DNA from: Granulicella sp. S190
Lineage (GTDB): Bacteria; Acidobacteriota; Terriglobia; Terriglobales; Acidobacteriaceae
Reading direction: 5' to 3'
NCBI RefSeq assembly: GCF_009766095.1
Contig: NZ_LMUD01000040.1
Location: forward strand, 115,391-176,930
Length of the DNA stretch: 61,540 nt
Shown: piece by piece, positions 38,462 to 47,319 of the stretch
Numbering within the stretch: the first letter of the stretch is position 1
How the letters are laid out: the number at the start of each line of letters is the position of its first letter
Position numbers and translations under genes: made by a program
Notes under the pieces: generated by a model
The model's input: only the letters and a program-made list of their open reading frames with translations
Database searches by the model: none
Told to the model about the DNA's origin: nothing

Positions 38462-38983
38462 ATGTCGAACTTCCCTAAACCGCTTGAAGAGGTCCTTCAT
38501 CACAACGTCATTAAGAACAACAAAACTGGCGGCCCGACGCTGGATATCGGGCCTATGCAATTGCTGTGGAGGGCACTGGGAGAAAACACAGGCTACACCT
38601 TTTCCATTTTTGAAATGACGGTTGTGCCGGGTATGGGTATTCCACTACACAGGCACCCATTTGCAGAGTTTTTCTACGTGCTGGAAGGAACTTTGTCGAT
38701 AGGATTTTGGAACAACCAGGGTGTCACTGAGTGGGACACGTGTGAAGCCGGAGAGAGTCTGATGGTGCAGCCCAATGCGCCTCACTCATTCTTCAATAAG
38801 AGTGAGCGTCCGTGTCGCGTGCTGAGTGTCTCGACGTATCACCACGAGCGAATGATGAAGGATGCGGTGCATCCGGATGGCAGGACAGACTTCTTGCCTG
38901 CTCAACTCACCCAGGCCGACTTTGAGAGGTTGACCAGGTCCATGGAAAAGAACCAGACATTTCTCGTCGCAGACCGCGCTTAG
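38462..38983 (+). CDS. Cupin-domain protein
   Basis: 173 residues, one cupin beta-barrel. Motif 1 is PLHRHPFAEFFYVLEG, with two histidines and a glutamate as metal ligands, and motif 2 is QPNAPHSFFN with the third histidine. The C-terminal tail (RTDFLPAQLTQADFERLTRSM) is helical. The product could be a small dioxygenase, isomerase or binding protein. It follows the NmrA-like gene by about 160 bases in the same direction; common control is possible. Confidence 0.88.
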   Translation: MSNFPKPLEEVLHHNVIKNNKTGGPTLDIGPMQLLWRALGENTGYTFSIFEMTVVPGMGIPLHRHPFAEFFYVLEGTLSIGFWNNQGVTEWDTCEAGESLMVQPNAPHSFFNKSERPCRVLSVSTYHHERMMKDAVHPDGRTDFLPAQLTQADFERLTRSMEKNQTFLVADRA

Positions 38984-39093
38984 TACGGGGCGTCTCTTGA
39001 GTTCACGCCTGAACTTAAAGGGTGTGCCGCTACACAAACGGGGCTGCAAATACGACCCCATATCGCTGTAACAACACCAAGGAGAAAACGAAT

Positions 39094-39966
39094 ATGTATT
39101 TAGTCATGGGCATTACAGGAAACGTTGGAGGGGCCACGGCGCGGCATCTTCTGAAGCAAGGCAAACAAGTGCGAGCACTTGTACGCGATCGCCAGAAAGC
39201 GGCGAAGTGGGCTGAGCAAGGCGTGGAGTTGGTGGATGGAGACTGGAACGATGCGACAGCCATTGCGGCGGCCCTCAAAGGTGTTGAAGGAGCGTTTGTT
39301 ATGTTGCCCTCCGTATGGGCACCATCGCCTGATTACAGAGAGGCAAAGGACGTTATTGCGAACTATGTCGAGGCGCTGACCATAGTAACGCCCTCGCGGG
39401 TGGTGGCACTCTCGTCGATGGGCGCAAATAAAACAAGCGGGCTGGGGATGATCACGGGCTTAGCACTTTTCGAGCAGGGTCTTCGCGACGTGACCTCTCC
39501 GGTTGCCTTTGTGCGCGCAGGCGGGTTCTTCGAAAACTTTCTTTTCGGCTTACAGGCCGCCCAGGGTGGAACACTACCGGTCTTCTACAATCCTACGGAC
39601 CGAAGATCGACCATGGTCGCGACGGATGACATCGGCGCAGAGGTGGCAACGCTTCTCACCGGGCCGGCGTGGTCAGGGCATCGCGTCATCGAGTTGGGTT
39701 CGATGGTAAGCGCGGATGAAGTGGCCGCACAATTGGGTGAAGTCTTGAAGCTCGACGTAAAAGCCTTCGCACTCCCGCGTGCCGCCTGGGCCGATGCGTT
39801 CCAGCAGTTCGGCGTCCCGAAGGGTCACACTGGACCTGCCGAAGAAATGTACGAGAGCGTTAACGCGGGATGGATGGACCTCGGGGTCACGGGTACGGAG
39901 CACGTAGAGGGTACGACGTCCGCACGCGATGTATTTGCGGCTGCACAGAACGCCGTCAAGGCGTAA
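39094..39966 (+). CDS. NmrA-family NAD(P)-binding protein (SDR a-type)
   Basis: 290 residues. MYLVMGITGNVGGATARHLL has the GxxGxxG loop; VRALVRDRQKAAKWAEQGVE and GDWNDATAIAAALKGVEGAFVMLP match NmrA/quinone oxidoreductase 2-like proteins, with VAFVRAGGFFENFLFG in the middle. CAAGGAGA lies ten bases before the ATG at 39094, which is preferred over an upstream in-frame TTG. The neighbourhood (cupin, DoxX-like protein) suggests a shared redox or detoxification role. Confidence 0.9.
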   Translation: MYLVMGITGNVGGATARHLLKQGKQVRALVRDRQKAAKWAEQGVELVDGDWNDATAIAAALKGVEGAFVMLPSVWAPSPDYREAKDVIANYVEALTIVTPSRVVALSSMGANKTSGLGMITGLALFEQGLRDVTSPVAFVRAGGFFENFLFGLQAAQGGTLPVFYNPTDRRSTMVATDDIGAEVATLLTGPAWSGHRVIELGSMVSADEVAAQLGEVLKLDVKAFALPRAAWADAFQQFGVPKGHTGPAEEMYESVNAGWMDLGVTGTEHVEGTTSARDVFAAAQNAVKA

Positions 39967-40107
39967 GTCCAGGCGATCGTGACGATCTCGGATCCGTTAA
40001 CACTTGTTCGGGTGCAAGGGTTGGACCGGACAGCTGACCGTCCGGTTCCACGCTGTCGAGAGGCCATCGCGTCATGATCGAAAGAACAAGAAGGAGATCC
40101 TTTTACT

Positions 40108-40527
40108 ATGAAAACTGAACGGACAATAGATAAATCCGTGCAAGCAGGTCGAGCGACTCAAAGAGCCGCAATGATAACTACCGTCGTGGTCGCCTTCATG
40201 TGGGTGTACTTCGGCAGGTTGTATCTAATTCACGATCCCGACGAATGGAGGATCGCCAATCAGCAGCTCGAATACCCGCTCTACATCATCCCTTTTATTG
40301 GCGTAACGCACATCCTTGGTAGCGTGGGCCTTCTGATTCCCAATATGCCTCGATTGACCGAGTGGGTCTATGCTGGTCTCAGCTTCACACTTTTACTTGC
40401 GTTCTATTCACAACTGAATGGTGGTGGCAGTACTTGGGACAAATTCGATCCGATTCTCGTCTTGGCGTTCGTCTTCGCTTCTTATGTATTGAGACGCCGC
40501 ATGCGCGCAAACAGGTGGTCGATATGA
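40108..40527 (+). CDS. DoxX-like small membrane protein
   Basis: 139 residues with four hydrophobic segments: ITTVVVAFMWVYFGRLYLI, LYIIPFIGVTHILGSVGLLI, WVYAGLSFTLLLAFY and ILVLAFVFASYVL, with a basic C-terminal tail. Size and layout match DoxX/DoxX-like membrane proteins, which often accompany oxidoreductase genes. AGAAGGAG is placed ten bases before the ATG. It follows the NmrA gene by about 140 bases. Confidence 0.8.
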   Translation: MKTERTIDKSVQAGRATQRAAMITTVVVAFMWVYFGRLYLIHDPDEWRIANQQLEYPLYIIPFIGVTHILGSVGLLIPNMPRLTEWVYAGLSFTLLLAFYSQLNGGGSTWDKFDPILVLAFVFASYVLRRRMRANRWSI

Positions 40528-40870
40528 ACAACACGCTCGGCAGGTTTTCGTTTTTTCCCCGCACACCGCTAGCGACACCATCAGTCCTACTGAACGCGAT
40601 CCCCTTCAGCAGCGATTACTGATAAGAAGCCGACTTGAACGAAGCCGCTGCGCGGCGGACGCATTCGTGTGCGCTGGGCGAGCTGTCGGAGCGACGATCT
40701 GAGGTTGTCGCAGAGAAGAGGACTATCTGTGACTCATCTACGTCGGGTCAGACTGGAAGAGTTGGAGCAGCGCAAAGAGGCTCCTGAAGTGGCAATTGGA
40801 AGACCAATGCCGTTCTCGACCCATAATCTGGTCTGCACCCGCTTACAGCCGTGACTACTGCGCTTAGGAG
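40528..40870. other. Gap without recognisable gene
   Basis: Contains only short shadow frames. A small GC-rich dyad (GCCGCTGCGCGGCGG) near 40644-40658 may be a terminator stem for the DoxX-like gene. Confidence 0.4.
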
Positions 40871-40882
40871 ATGTTGCTCCAT

Positions 40883-41599
40883 ATGTCCCGTTCCCGCATC
40901 ACCCTGCTTGTTGTTGCACTAACAACCTACATATTCGTTTCCGCAAACTCACATGCGCAGACAGTCGAATCTGATTCTGCTCTGGCTGCGCAGTTGCGTA
41001 GAAGCGACGAGCTTTTGCTCTCGGCGGTGCATACGGCAGATCGCTCCGTCTGGCAGAGATTTGCGGCGTCTGATTTCTTTTATCTCGACGAAGAAGGGGG
41101 CGTTACATATCTCAGCAACTTTCTTCAAGATCTAGCGCCAATGGCCACAAAGCCGCTGCAAATACGGACCTATAAGCTGACCCGAATCAACGAGACAGCA
41201 ATCGTCCTTCACGAGGACATAGATGAGAACAAGGTTCGATATATCTTCACCGAGACATGGCAGCGTCTGGACGGCAGGTGGAAGCTACGCGCGCTCCACA
41301 TCACAAATGTACTTTCTGATCCCCCCGCAATCAAGCTAAATACAGCCCAGATTGAAGAACTGGCGGGGACCTATCGTTTCGGTTCGGACACATTCACCGT
41401 TCGTGGAGATGGTGATCGAATCCTTGCCAATCGTGCGGGTGTCCCAGAGCGGGAACGAAAAGCCGAGACGCGCGATGTGCTGTTTACTCCGGGAGAGCCC
41501 CGTAGGCGCATAATCTTTCTTCGGGACTCGATGGGAAAGGTGACTGGTCTCGTCGTGCGCTATGAAAGCAGTGATACTTTCTGGACGAAGGTCCCCTGA
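40883..41599 (+). CDS. Exported DUF4440-like protein with C-terminal beta domain
   Basis: 238 residues. A signal peptide (ITLLVVALTTYIFVSANSHAQ) precedes an NTF2-type DUF4440 domain (RRSDELLLSAVHTADRSVW to GRWKLRALHIT). A second segment, IEELAGTYRFGSDTFTVRGDGDRI to FLRDSMGKVTGLVVRY, has the look of a DUF3471-type beta domain found after beta-lactamase-like proteins. An ATG also occurs at 40871 but abuts the AGGAG, so 40883 is preferred. Function unknown. Confidence 0.78.
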   Translation: MSRSRITLLVVALTTYIFVSANSHAQTVESDSALAAQLRRSDELLLSAVHTADRSVWQRFAASDFFYLDEEGGVTYLSNFLQDLAPMATKPLQIRTYKLTRINETAIVLHEDIDENKVRYIFTETWQRLDGRWKLRALHITNVLSDPPAIKLNTAQIEELAGTYRFGSDTFTVRGDGDRILANRAGVPERERKAETRDVLFTPGEPRRRIIFLRDSMGKVTGLVVRYESSDTFWTKVP

Positions 41600-42307
41600 T
41601 TCGCTCCCGTTGCACGCGTCCTGATCTGCAAACTTCGTAGTGACAAGACGTTCGTGCTCCATTCCTTCGAGTCAACGTCGCAATAATGCCGATAGCCCCC
41701 GCGCACCGTTATTGTGTGACGTTCCAGCAAAAGATGTGATCTGTGACGTCATGAGATAGTGTCTCCTTCGCTTAACTATGACTCGAGGAGCAGAGCGCTG
41801 AAGCAGCACCAATGGAATTGAAAACCCATTTTCATATCTTGAAGATTTGAGCTAAATGCCGTGGAGGTCCGTAGAAGTCCATCGAGGGCGCGCCCAAAAC
41901 CCTTGGGACTGCAAGCGATCCTGCTGTCTCTGAGTCGAGAAGCTCTAAGAGATCCAACCAAGTGGTCCGAATAAGATCGGGTGCGAATTCCTATCCCGCA
42001 TGTGCGCAACAGCTGAACCTGGGAGTGTTCAGAATGCCAATACATGAGATTTGGAATTGATTGGCCGTCGCGCCGGAGCCCGCCTCGCTGAGCGCGTTGT
42101 CGATTCTGTGAAGAAATCCGCATCCATAGGCACGTCCGGATTTGTGCAAAGCGTCGGCGCGATTGAGCAGGTCCGCGAGCACCGGACGGCGGGATGGAAT
42201 AATTACCGATAGCACGAATGGGGCCGCATTCCCGAGATTACGAGACGAGGGCTCGAAGCCGACCGCCGAGCTCTTCGCAATACACTTGCGAATCTGAAAA
42301 TTTGTAC
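41600..42307. other. 700-bp gap with no supported gene
   Basis: Several short frames on the minus strand between 41776 and 42215 have no recognisable motif and overlap each other. The stretch may be decayed coding sequence; nothing else was seen until the TetR operator. Confidence 0.4.
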
Positions 42308-42321
42308 GTACTAATTAGTAC
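42308..42321. promoter_or_regulatory. Perfect palindrome GTACTAATTAGTAC before a TetR gene
   Basis: The 14-bp palindrome ends five bases before the ATG; outer TTTGTAC and GTACAAA arms extend it. It is the obvious autoregulatory operator of the TetR gene at 42327. Confidence 0.65.
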
Positions 42322-42326
42322 AAAGC

Positions 42327-42878
42327 ATGAACTCTCGTCAAAGTTTAGTACGAAGCGCGCAGGAGCTCCTCTGGGAGCGGGGCTATGTAGGTATGAGTCC
42401 GAAAGCGATTCAGGAAAGGGCGGGAGCTGGCCAAGGGAGCATGTACCACCATTTCAAGGGGAAATCCCATCTGGCGGCAGAAGCAATCCAGCAGAGTGCC
42501 GCGTCCTTTCGTGATGGAGCTGACAAGTGGCTGAGTGCATCAGGTACGCCACTTGAACGGATTCGCGGCTACATGCTCCGTTCCCGTGAGGTTTTGAAGG
42601 GCTGCCAAATCGGTAAGTTGACCCAAGACCCCGATATCGCTGCGGATGTGGATTTGCGTCGCCCGATAGACGAGACATTCGAATGGCTTCAACTCAGAAT
42701 TAAGTCCATCTTGGAGGAGGGGCAACAAAACGGCGAGATTTCCACGGAACTGAACGCCACCGAGGTCGCTGCGACGCTTATTTCCGTGATCCAGGGCGGC
42801 TACGTTCTCGCTAGCGCTGCTGCCTCTCCTAAGCCATTCCACCGCGCGATCCGAGGTGTTCTCAGCTTATTACGATGA
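42327..42878 (+). CDS. TetR/AcrR-family regulator (LmrA/YxaF-like)
   Basis: 183 residues. The helix-turn-helix is LVRSAQELLWERGYVGMS, PKAIQERAGAGQGSMYHHFKGK; the SMYHHFKGK form and C-terminal domain with GCQIGKLTQDPD are typical of the LmrA/YxaF/TetR_C_11 group, whose members respond to antibiotics or flavonoids. It starts within a few bases of its palindromic operator, so it likely has a short or no leader. It is convergent with the M61 gene, and its regulated gene is not obvious; a related half-palindrome occurs at 46118. Confidence 0.92.
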   Translation: MNSRQSLVRSAQELLWERGYVGMSPKAIQERAGAGQGSMYHHFKGKSHLAAEAIQQSAASFRDGADKWLSASGTPLERIRGYMLRSREVLKGCQIGKLTQDPDIAADVDLRRPIDETFEWLQLRIKSILEEGQQNGEISTELNATEVAATLISVIQGGYVLASAAASPKPFHRAIRGVLSLLR

Positions 42879-43002
42879 AGCTTACCGCGTAGTCGGTCAC
42901 GGACGCACTGGGTCTCTGTAGGAGCGCCGGAGTTCCGGGAACATGGAGACACGCTCTCGCTTGTTCCCTTCTTTGGTAAAGGATGAAGCGTTGTGTTGCT
43001 GA

Positions 43003-44880
43003 CTACTTGCTCATTGGTTGCAGAATTTCAGCGATCCGATCCGGGGTATTCGGAACACGCTCCAGCACGGGATGCCTTTGCCCACCGTGATAGTCAAGAT
43101 GCAGGTCAGAGATTTCGCCAGTGTTGTCGACCTTGAAGTCGACGGGCGTCGTCGTCGTTTTCGCGGCATCGATTGCCTGCCGCAGAGTCGGGCGCGTGAA
43201 CGGTTGACCGTCTACCGCAAGTATCTTCATCCCAGGACCGAAACCTGCCTGATAGGCAATTCCGTCCATTATCACGTCGGAGATCACGCCGTCAGCTCCG
43301 ATGCTCATGGCAAGGGAATACTGAAAGTCTTTGTCAGCACCTTCTTTGTAGACCAGCCTGTAGCCGGCTCCAGCGATGCCTTGAAGAGGTGCTTTTGACA
43401 GAGCGTGAAGGCGTTCGGTGAGGAAGCCTTCCCAGTCGTTGGGAACGATCTGATTCAAGCAAGCAACGATGTCGTGGAAGGAGTACGGAACAACTTTGGG
43501 ACCGGTATCCCCACCGAGGCCATGGAAGAGAGCCACAAAGTCGTTAAGAGATTTCTTGCCGTTCGATTTGTCGCGGATCGTCACATCGACATCGAGCCAG
43601 ATCAAGTTTCCTTCGCTATAGAAGTCAAAGCCGTTTAGACGCCAGTTATCGTAACTGGAATCCTCACTGCTCCAAAGCGGGTAGGCCATCGTGTCAACGT
43701 CGTCAAGATCTCTCCACTGCATACCTGGACGGCGATCATAGTAGGCAGCTTTCGATGCCAGAACATCCAAAAAGTCTTCCTTGGTCGCGTTGCCTATTCT
43801 CGTGGTCATCACAGTGGAAAGATAGTCTGTCAGCCCTTCGTATACCCACATTCCGTTCGTATTCACAGGGGTTTGAAAGTTGGGTGTGGCGAGTCCTTCA
43901 GGGCGCCGATACTTGCCGTTCCAGCTATGAAGAAAATCGTGGATCGTGTAATTCGCGTAAAGCTTCTGCCCTTTCTCATTACGGAAAAAATTGGCCGAAC
44001 GACGATTGTCCAGGGACTGCAGGTGATCGATCGCCGCTTGCGAGATGTTGTTCGAAAGCGTGATGAGAAAGCGATAGTCGTCATAGTGATGGCTACGAAA
44101 CAGTAACCCGGCCTGGCGAATCGCCTGGCTTAATTCATCAATTCGCGCTTGAGGGACTTCGAGATCTTCCGGCTGATCCGCTACTATGTCGAGGTAATGC
44201 CTGGGTGAAACTTCAGGGGCAAGTGCGACTTCTCGGAAGTAGCGTCCCGCAATCATCGGGGAATCGACGAGTTGTTCGAGCGAGATGGGCTGAAAGTTTA
44301 CGATCGAGCTAGCAGTCGGCTCCATCACGCCCGCCACAGTCTTGAGCGACGTAGCCGTGTGCCAACCGTTTGGCAATGTGACCGTCGGGGTGACGGTGAG
44401 ATCGGCGACTCGCGTATCGGGTCCGCTGTAGGGGTAAAGGACGACAGTGTTCCAGTCCAACACCGCGAGGTTTGCATCTGATGATCCGTGGGCGTCCCCA
44501 TTCTTGTCCGCCGTAATGAAGTCGAATCTGACTTCGATGGAGCGGACTCCATTCGGAATGGTCAGATGATAGAGATACGGGTCGAAGGGATCACGCTTCC
44601 AGAAAAGAGGCTGGCCGACAACCCCGCTGCCATCACGGGCTCTAATGAATAGGCCTACCTGCTGAGTTAGAGGAGCGGGCTCATGTTCGTTCCGAATCCA
44701 TTCTGGAAAGGCGAGGGTCAATGGACCGTCTTGTACGGGAACAATTTCGGTCGCATGAAGCAACTTGCGAGGAGCATCGCGCAGATCCACGGAAAGACTT
44801 AGCGGCAGTTGTGCCTGTAACTGGCAGGCGCTTGATAGGAGCAATGCTAGATATAACGGCTTGAGACGTGCAAGAAACAT
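43003..44880 (-). CDS. M61-type protein with altered zinc motif (HDFLH)
   Basis: 625 residues, secreted (ARLKPLYLALLLSSACQLQA). Same architecture as 29803-31758: N-terminal beta domain, peptidase domain, WVYEGLTDYLS and a C-terminal PDZ-like segment (QAGFGPGMKILAVDGQPF), ending RVPNTPDRIAEIL. The catalytic motif, however, reads HDFLHSWNGK near residue 310 (HExxH with E changed to D), and the GGLEH hallmark is AIDHLQS. It may be a weakened or non-catalytic binding version. The ATG at 44880 has GAGGTG upstream and is preferred to the GTG at 44895. Confidence 0.85.
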   Translation of the reverse strand: MFLARLKPLYLALLLSSACQLQAQLPLSLSVDLRDAPRKLLHATEIVPVQDGPLTLAFPEWIRNEHEPAPLTQQVGLFIRARDGSGVVGQPLFWKRDPFDPYLYHLTIPNGVRSIEVRFDFITADKNGDAHGSSDANLAVLDWNTVVLYPYSGPDTRVADLTVTPTVTLPNGWHTATSLKTVAGVMEPTASSIVNFQPISLEQLVDSPMIAGRYFREVALAPEVSPRHYLDIVADQPEDLEVPQARIDELSQAIRQAGLLFRSHHYDDYRFLITLSNNISQAAIDHLQSLDNRRSANFFRNEKGQKLYANYTIHDFLHSWNGKYRRPEGLATPNFQTPVNTNGMWVYEGLTDYLSTVMTTRIGNATKEDFLDVLASKAAYYDRRPGMQWRDLDDVDTMAYPLWSSEDSSYDNWRLNGFDFYSEGNLIWLDVDVTIRDKSNGKKSLNDFVALFHGLGGDTGPKVVPYSFHDIVACLNQIVPNDWEGFLTERLHALSKAPLQGIAGAGYRLVYKEGADKDFQYSLAMSIGADGVISDVIMDGIAYQAGFGPGMKILAVDGQPFTRPTLRQAIDAAKTTTTPVDFKVDNTGEISDLHLDYHGGQRHPVLERVPNTPDRIAEILQPMSK

Positions 44881-45081
44881 AAAACACCTCAACACGAGCG
44901 AATTGGTCTGCTGAATCTTTGTGAATATGCAACCATCGAGAATCTCGAAGGAGTGTGTTGCAGGGCTGAGGAGCCGATGCGTGGATCTACTCCCGACAAC
45001 TCTTGGCTAAGGGGGAATTTATTCCGCTCATCTGCAGATACGCTGAACTATCCATATTGGCGAGGCGAAGGGCACCGCAGG

Positions 45082-46035
45082 TCATTTCAAAGGTTGCTGC
45101 GGTAGTTTCTTGAGGTGTCTAAGTTCCTCATCCGTTTGCTGAATGCTGGGGCCGGCGAAGTCAAAGAACGCCCACTTACCATAGCGTTCGCTCACTTGGG
45201 GCAATACCGCTTTCAAAACGTCGGCACTGCTTGCCCCATGTGTCTGTGCCTGGGAAACCGCCTGACGAAGAAACACGAGGTAATCGCGAAAAGCTCGAAT
45301 GTCCGATTCATCCCCTACATTTTCGCCATGGCCCGGAACGAACTTTGCTGAAGGGTAGTCGCGGAGTAGCAAGTTCAACGTTTCAACCCACTCTTTGGTC
45401 GACGCATCAATCAAATTAGGCAGCGCGCGATTCCAGAAGAGATCGCCACAGAAAACGACATTCGCCTGAGCATCGTAGATGATCGTATCCCCTCCGGTAT
45501 GACCAGGCATGACCCGCAGGACTTCACCACGATTTATTCCGATATATGCTGTAGCACCTTGTGTGTATGTCAGATCCGGAAGGTAGAGATCGTCCACCCA
45601 CTCCCGCTGCTTTGGTGTGATCTTCTCACCAAAAAACTTCAGGTTTTCTGTTCGCATCCAAGAACGCACATTGTCTTGGGCCATAACGGTAGCGCCAGAT
45701 TTTGCAAAGACTTCGTTCCCGGCCACATGGTCAAGGTGGTAGTGCGTGTTCACCACATATCGTACGGGTAACGTTGTTTTTTCCCTGATCGCTTCCATCA
45801 TCTTCTGCGCAGCTGCCGAACTCTCAAATGTATCCACCACTAGAACCGCTTCTGGCCCAATCACAAAGCCTGTGTTTGAACCTGCCAAATCTGGCTTGGC
45901 GGCCGATTTATCGATCGCCGCCCAAGCTCCGGACCCCAGGTCCCGCAATGAAAAAGGCGTCGGGCTTTGGCACGCTGCACTCAAGCACATAGCAGCGCAC
46001 ATCGCATATGCAACAGGCACAATGGAATTCTTCAT
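45082..46035 (-). CDS. Exported metallo-beta-lactamase-fold hydrolase
   Basis: 317 residues from the ATG at 46035, with a lipoprotein-like signal (VAYAMCAAMCLSAACQS). Zinc motifs are NTHYHLDHVAGN (HxHxDH), the histidine in VMPGHTGGD, the aspartate in VVFCGDLFW and VPGHGEN. The order fits beta-lactamase-like or quinoprotein relay/SoxH-type hydrolases; the substrate is unknown. The frame extends without stop into a dispersed repeat up to 46383, which gives a false 433-residue reading. No clear Shine-Dalgarno is seen, so the start is moderately certain. Confidence 0.85.
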   Translation of the reverse strand: MKNSIVPVAYAMCAAMCLSAACQSPTPFSLRDLGSGAWAAIDKSAAKPDLAGSNTGFVIGPEAVLVVDTFESSAAAQKMMEAIREKTTLPVRYVVNTHYHLDHVAGNEVFAKSGATVMAQDNVRSWMRTENLKFFGEKITPKQREWVDDLYLPDLTYTQGATAYIGINRGEVLRVMPGHTGGDTIIYDAQANVVFCGDLFWNRALPNLIDASTKEWVETLNLLLRDYPSAKFVPGHGENVGDESDIRAFRDYLVFLRQAVSQAQTHGASSADVLKAVLPQVSERYGKWAFFDFAGPSIQQTDEELRHLKKLPQQPLK

Positions 46036-46117
46036 AGAAGTCACTAGTGGTGTACGAATCGAGCCGAGTCCCAATGATGTACTCAGTAGTCCTTCACCTA
46101 ATCTCAAGAGGTAATTA

Positions 46118-46133
46118 TACATACTAGTAGGTA
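46118..46133. promoter_or_regulatory. Near-palindrome TACATACTAGTAGGTA upstream of the MBL gene
   Basis: 14 of 16 positions are symmetric. It lies 83 bp upstream of the likely start. Its TAC...GTA frame recalls the GTACTAATTAGTAC operator of the TetR gene at 42327, so a regulatory link is possible. Confidence 0.35.
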
Positions 46134-46203
46134 CAGGGATCGCGGAAAGAAAACCAAGGTGGCGGAGAGTGGTAGAAGACGTATAAGGTTCGCAATTCAC
46201 CGT

Positions 46204-46335
46204 CATCCAATCAAGTGTGGCGTGAAGGCGGGCACCTAAACCTTGATAAGTTGCCACCTTGCGCTTGACCTTATGCTGCAGTGAACCAATCAAGCTCATC
46301 GTCCTCTTGCCACCGTCCCCACTGATTCTCTCGTT
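46204..46335 (-). repeat. Dispersed ~130-bp repeat, copy 2, coding for a conserved peptide
   Basis: Partner of 26486-26613. It encodes SLQHK-x-KRKVATY-x-GLGARL-x-ATLDW on the minus strand, and its frame runs on into the MBL gene. Both copies lie upstream of exported hydrolase genes. Confidence 0.6.
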
Positions 46336-46401
46336 GCGATCAATGCGAGCTGCTGCCAAGGCTATTTGAGCTAAGACAAGCAAAATCCAGGGATGATGTG
46401 G

Positions 46402-46824
46402 TCATTTACTTGGGGGAAGATACTCGTACCGATAGAATCTGCTGACCTCCTGAAGACGTTCCATGCCATCCGGCAATCGAAGCGAAGAAATCTCGGCGAA
46501 GTACTCGTCCAAGCCTCCACCAGTTGTTGTGAACATCATTCTTCCCGCGGAATGACCGACGTTCCGGAAACCGTGATAGATACCGCGAAGGGAATACTTA
46601 ACCTCGCCCCTGTGGAATGGTACCCACGATTCGCCATCAAAGAATTCGAATTCACCGTCGATCACCGTGAAGACTTCGTCCTATCCAAGATGACGATGTG
46701 GAGGTGGTCCCCCGCCTGGGGGCGAAGTTTGCAAGCCAATCACAAATGAATAATTCGTCGTGGCGCTCGAAGCAATGATTTCGATTGGCTCCCCAAATAC
46801 GTTGATAACTGTTCCGTTTTTCAC
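46402..46824 (-). pseudogene. Cupin gene interrupted by one in-frame TAG
   Basis: From the GTG at 46824 (GGAG five bases upstream) the frame reads 47 codons through TSPPGGGPPPHRHLG, then TAG at 46681-46683, then DEVFTVIDGEFEFFDGESW and on to TGA at 46402. The stop falls exactly where cupins have a glutamate (HRHxxEDEVF), so GAG to TAG is a single-base change. The rest, including IYHGFRNVG, is intact. It is a recent nonsense mutant, or less likely a readthrough gene. Confidence 0.75.
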
Positions 46825-46849
46825 TCGTACTCCTGTTTAGCTTGCGTTT

Positions 46850-47100
46850 GCATGAAAGCCAAGGACCCGCTCTTATCGCAAGAGAGTCGCCGACCGCAAC
46901 AACTCTGACGTTCGCCTTCTTATACTGCGTGGCACCGCGCAATAAAGGCGTCGCCTTATGCACGGCCCCCAGGGCAGGCCGCTCCAATCACTAGAACTTT
47001 CATCTCCTTTGCCTCGTATATGGCGCCCATCAAAATGCGCGGCCTGACAATTGGAGGCTCCTGCAAACCATCGGTTGCAAATTATTCATTGGTTGAAAAG
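46850..47100 (-). pseudogene. Promoter-leader module D with a decayed NmrA-like gene
   Basis: On the minus strand TTGCAA, AACCGATGGTT (47066-47076) and TCCAAT lead to AAAGGAG and an ATG at 47003 reading MKVLVIGAA, then frame loss. Further on, RGATQYKKANVRVVA matches RGAAQYKKANVRVVA of the intact gene at 37678. Internal deletion and frameshifts leave no product. Confidence 0.7.
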
Positions 47101-47319
47101 GGTGGGCAGATCGAGGCTTACTCGCTTGTAGCTTTGCGAAATATTGGCGTAAATTTTCTGGGCTATCTGAACATTACGATCTCGCGCTATCCCGACCTGA
47201 CTATCAACGGACATCAGACGACCAAAGCCCGGGCCGGAGTCCATCGCCGACGGTTCCGAGATCATTCTTCAAGCGGAAGAGATTGCAGACGGCGTCTGCA
47301 ATCTCACGGGCGAGTCAGT
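47101..47319. other. Gap between module D and the AbiE genes
   Basis: No gene supported. A near-dyad GCAGACGGCGTCTGC at 47285-47299 lies just past the toxin stop on the minus strand and may act as its terminator. Confidence 0.4.

Noticed and set aside
46036..46383. N-terminal extension of the MBL hydrolase
   Set aside because: It translates a dispersed repeat and spacer; a signal peptide begins at 46035.
46402..46824. Amber-encoded amino acid (pyrrolysine-like) in the cupin
   Set aside because: No supporting genes in the window and the position is a conserved glutamate, so a point mutation is simpler.
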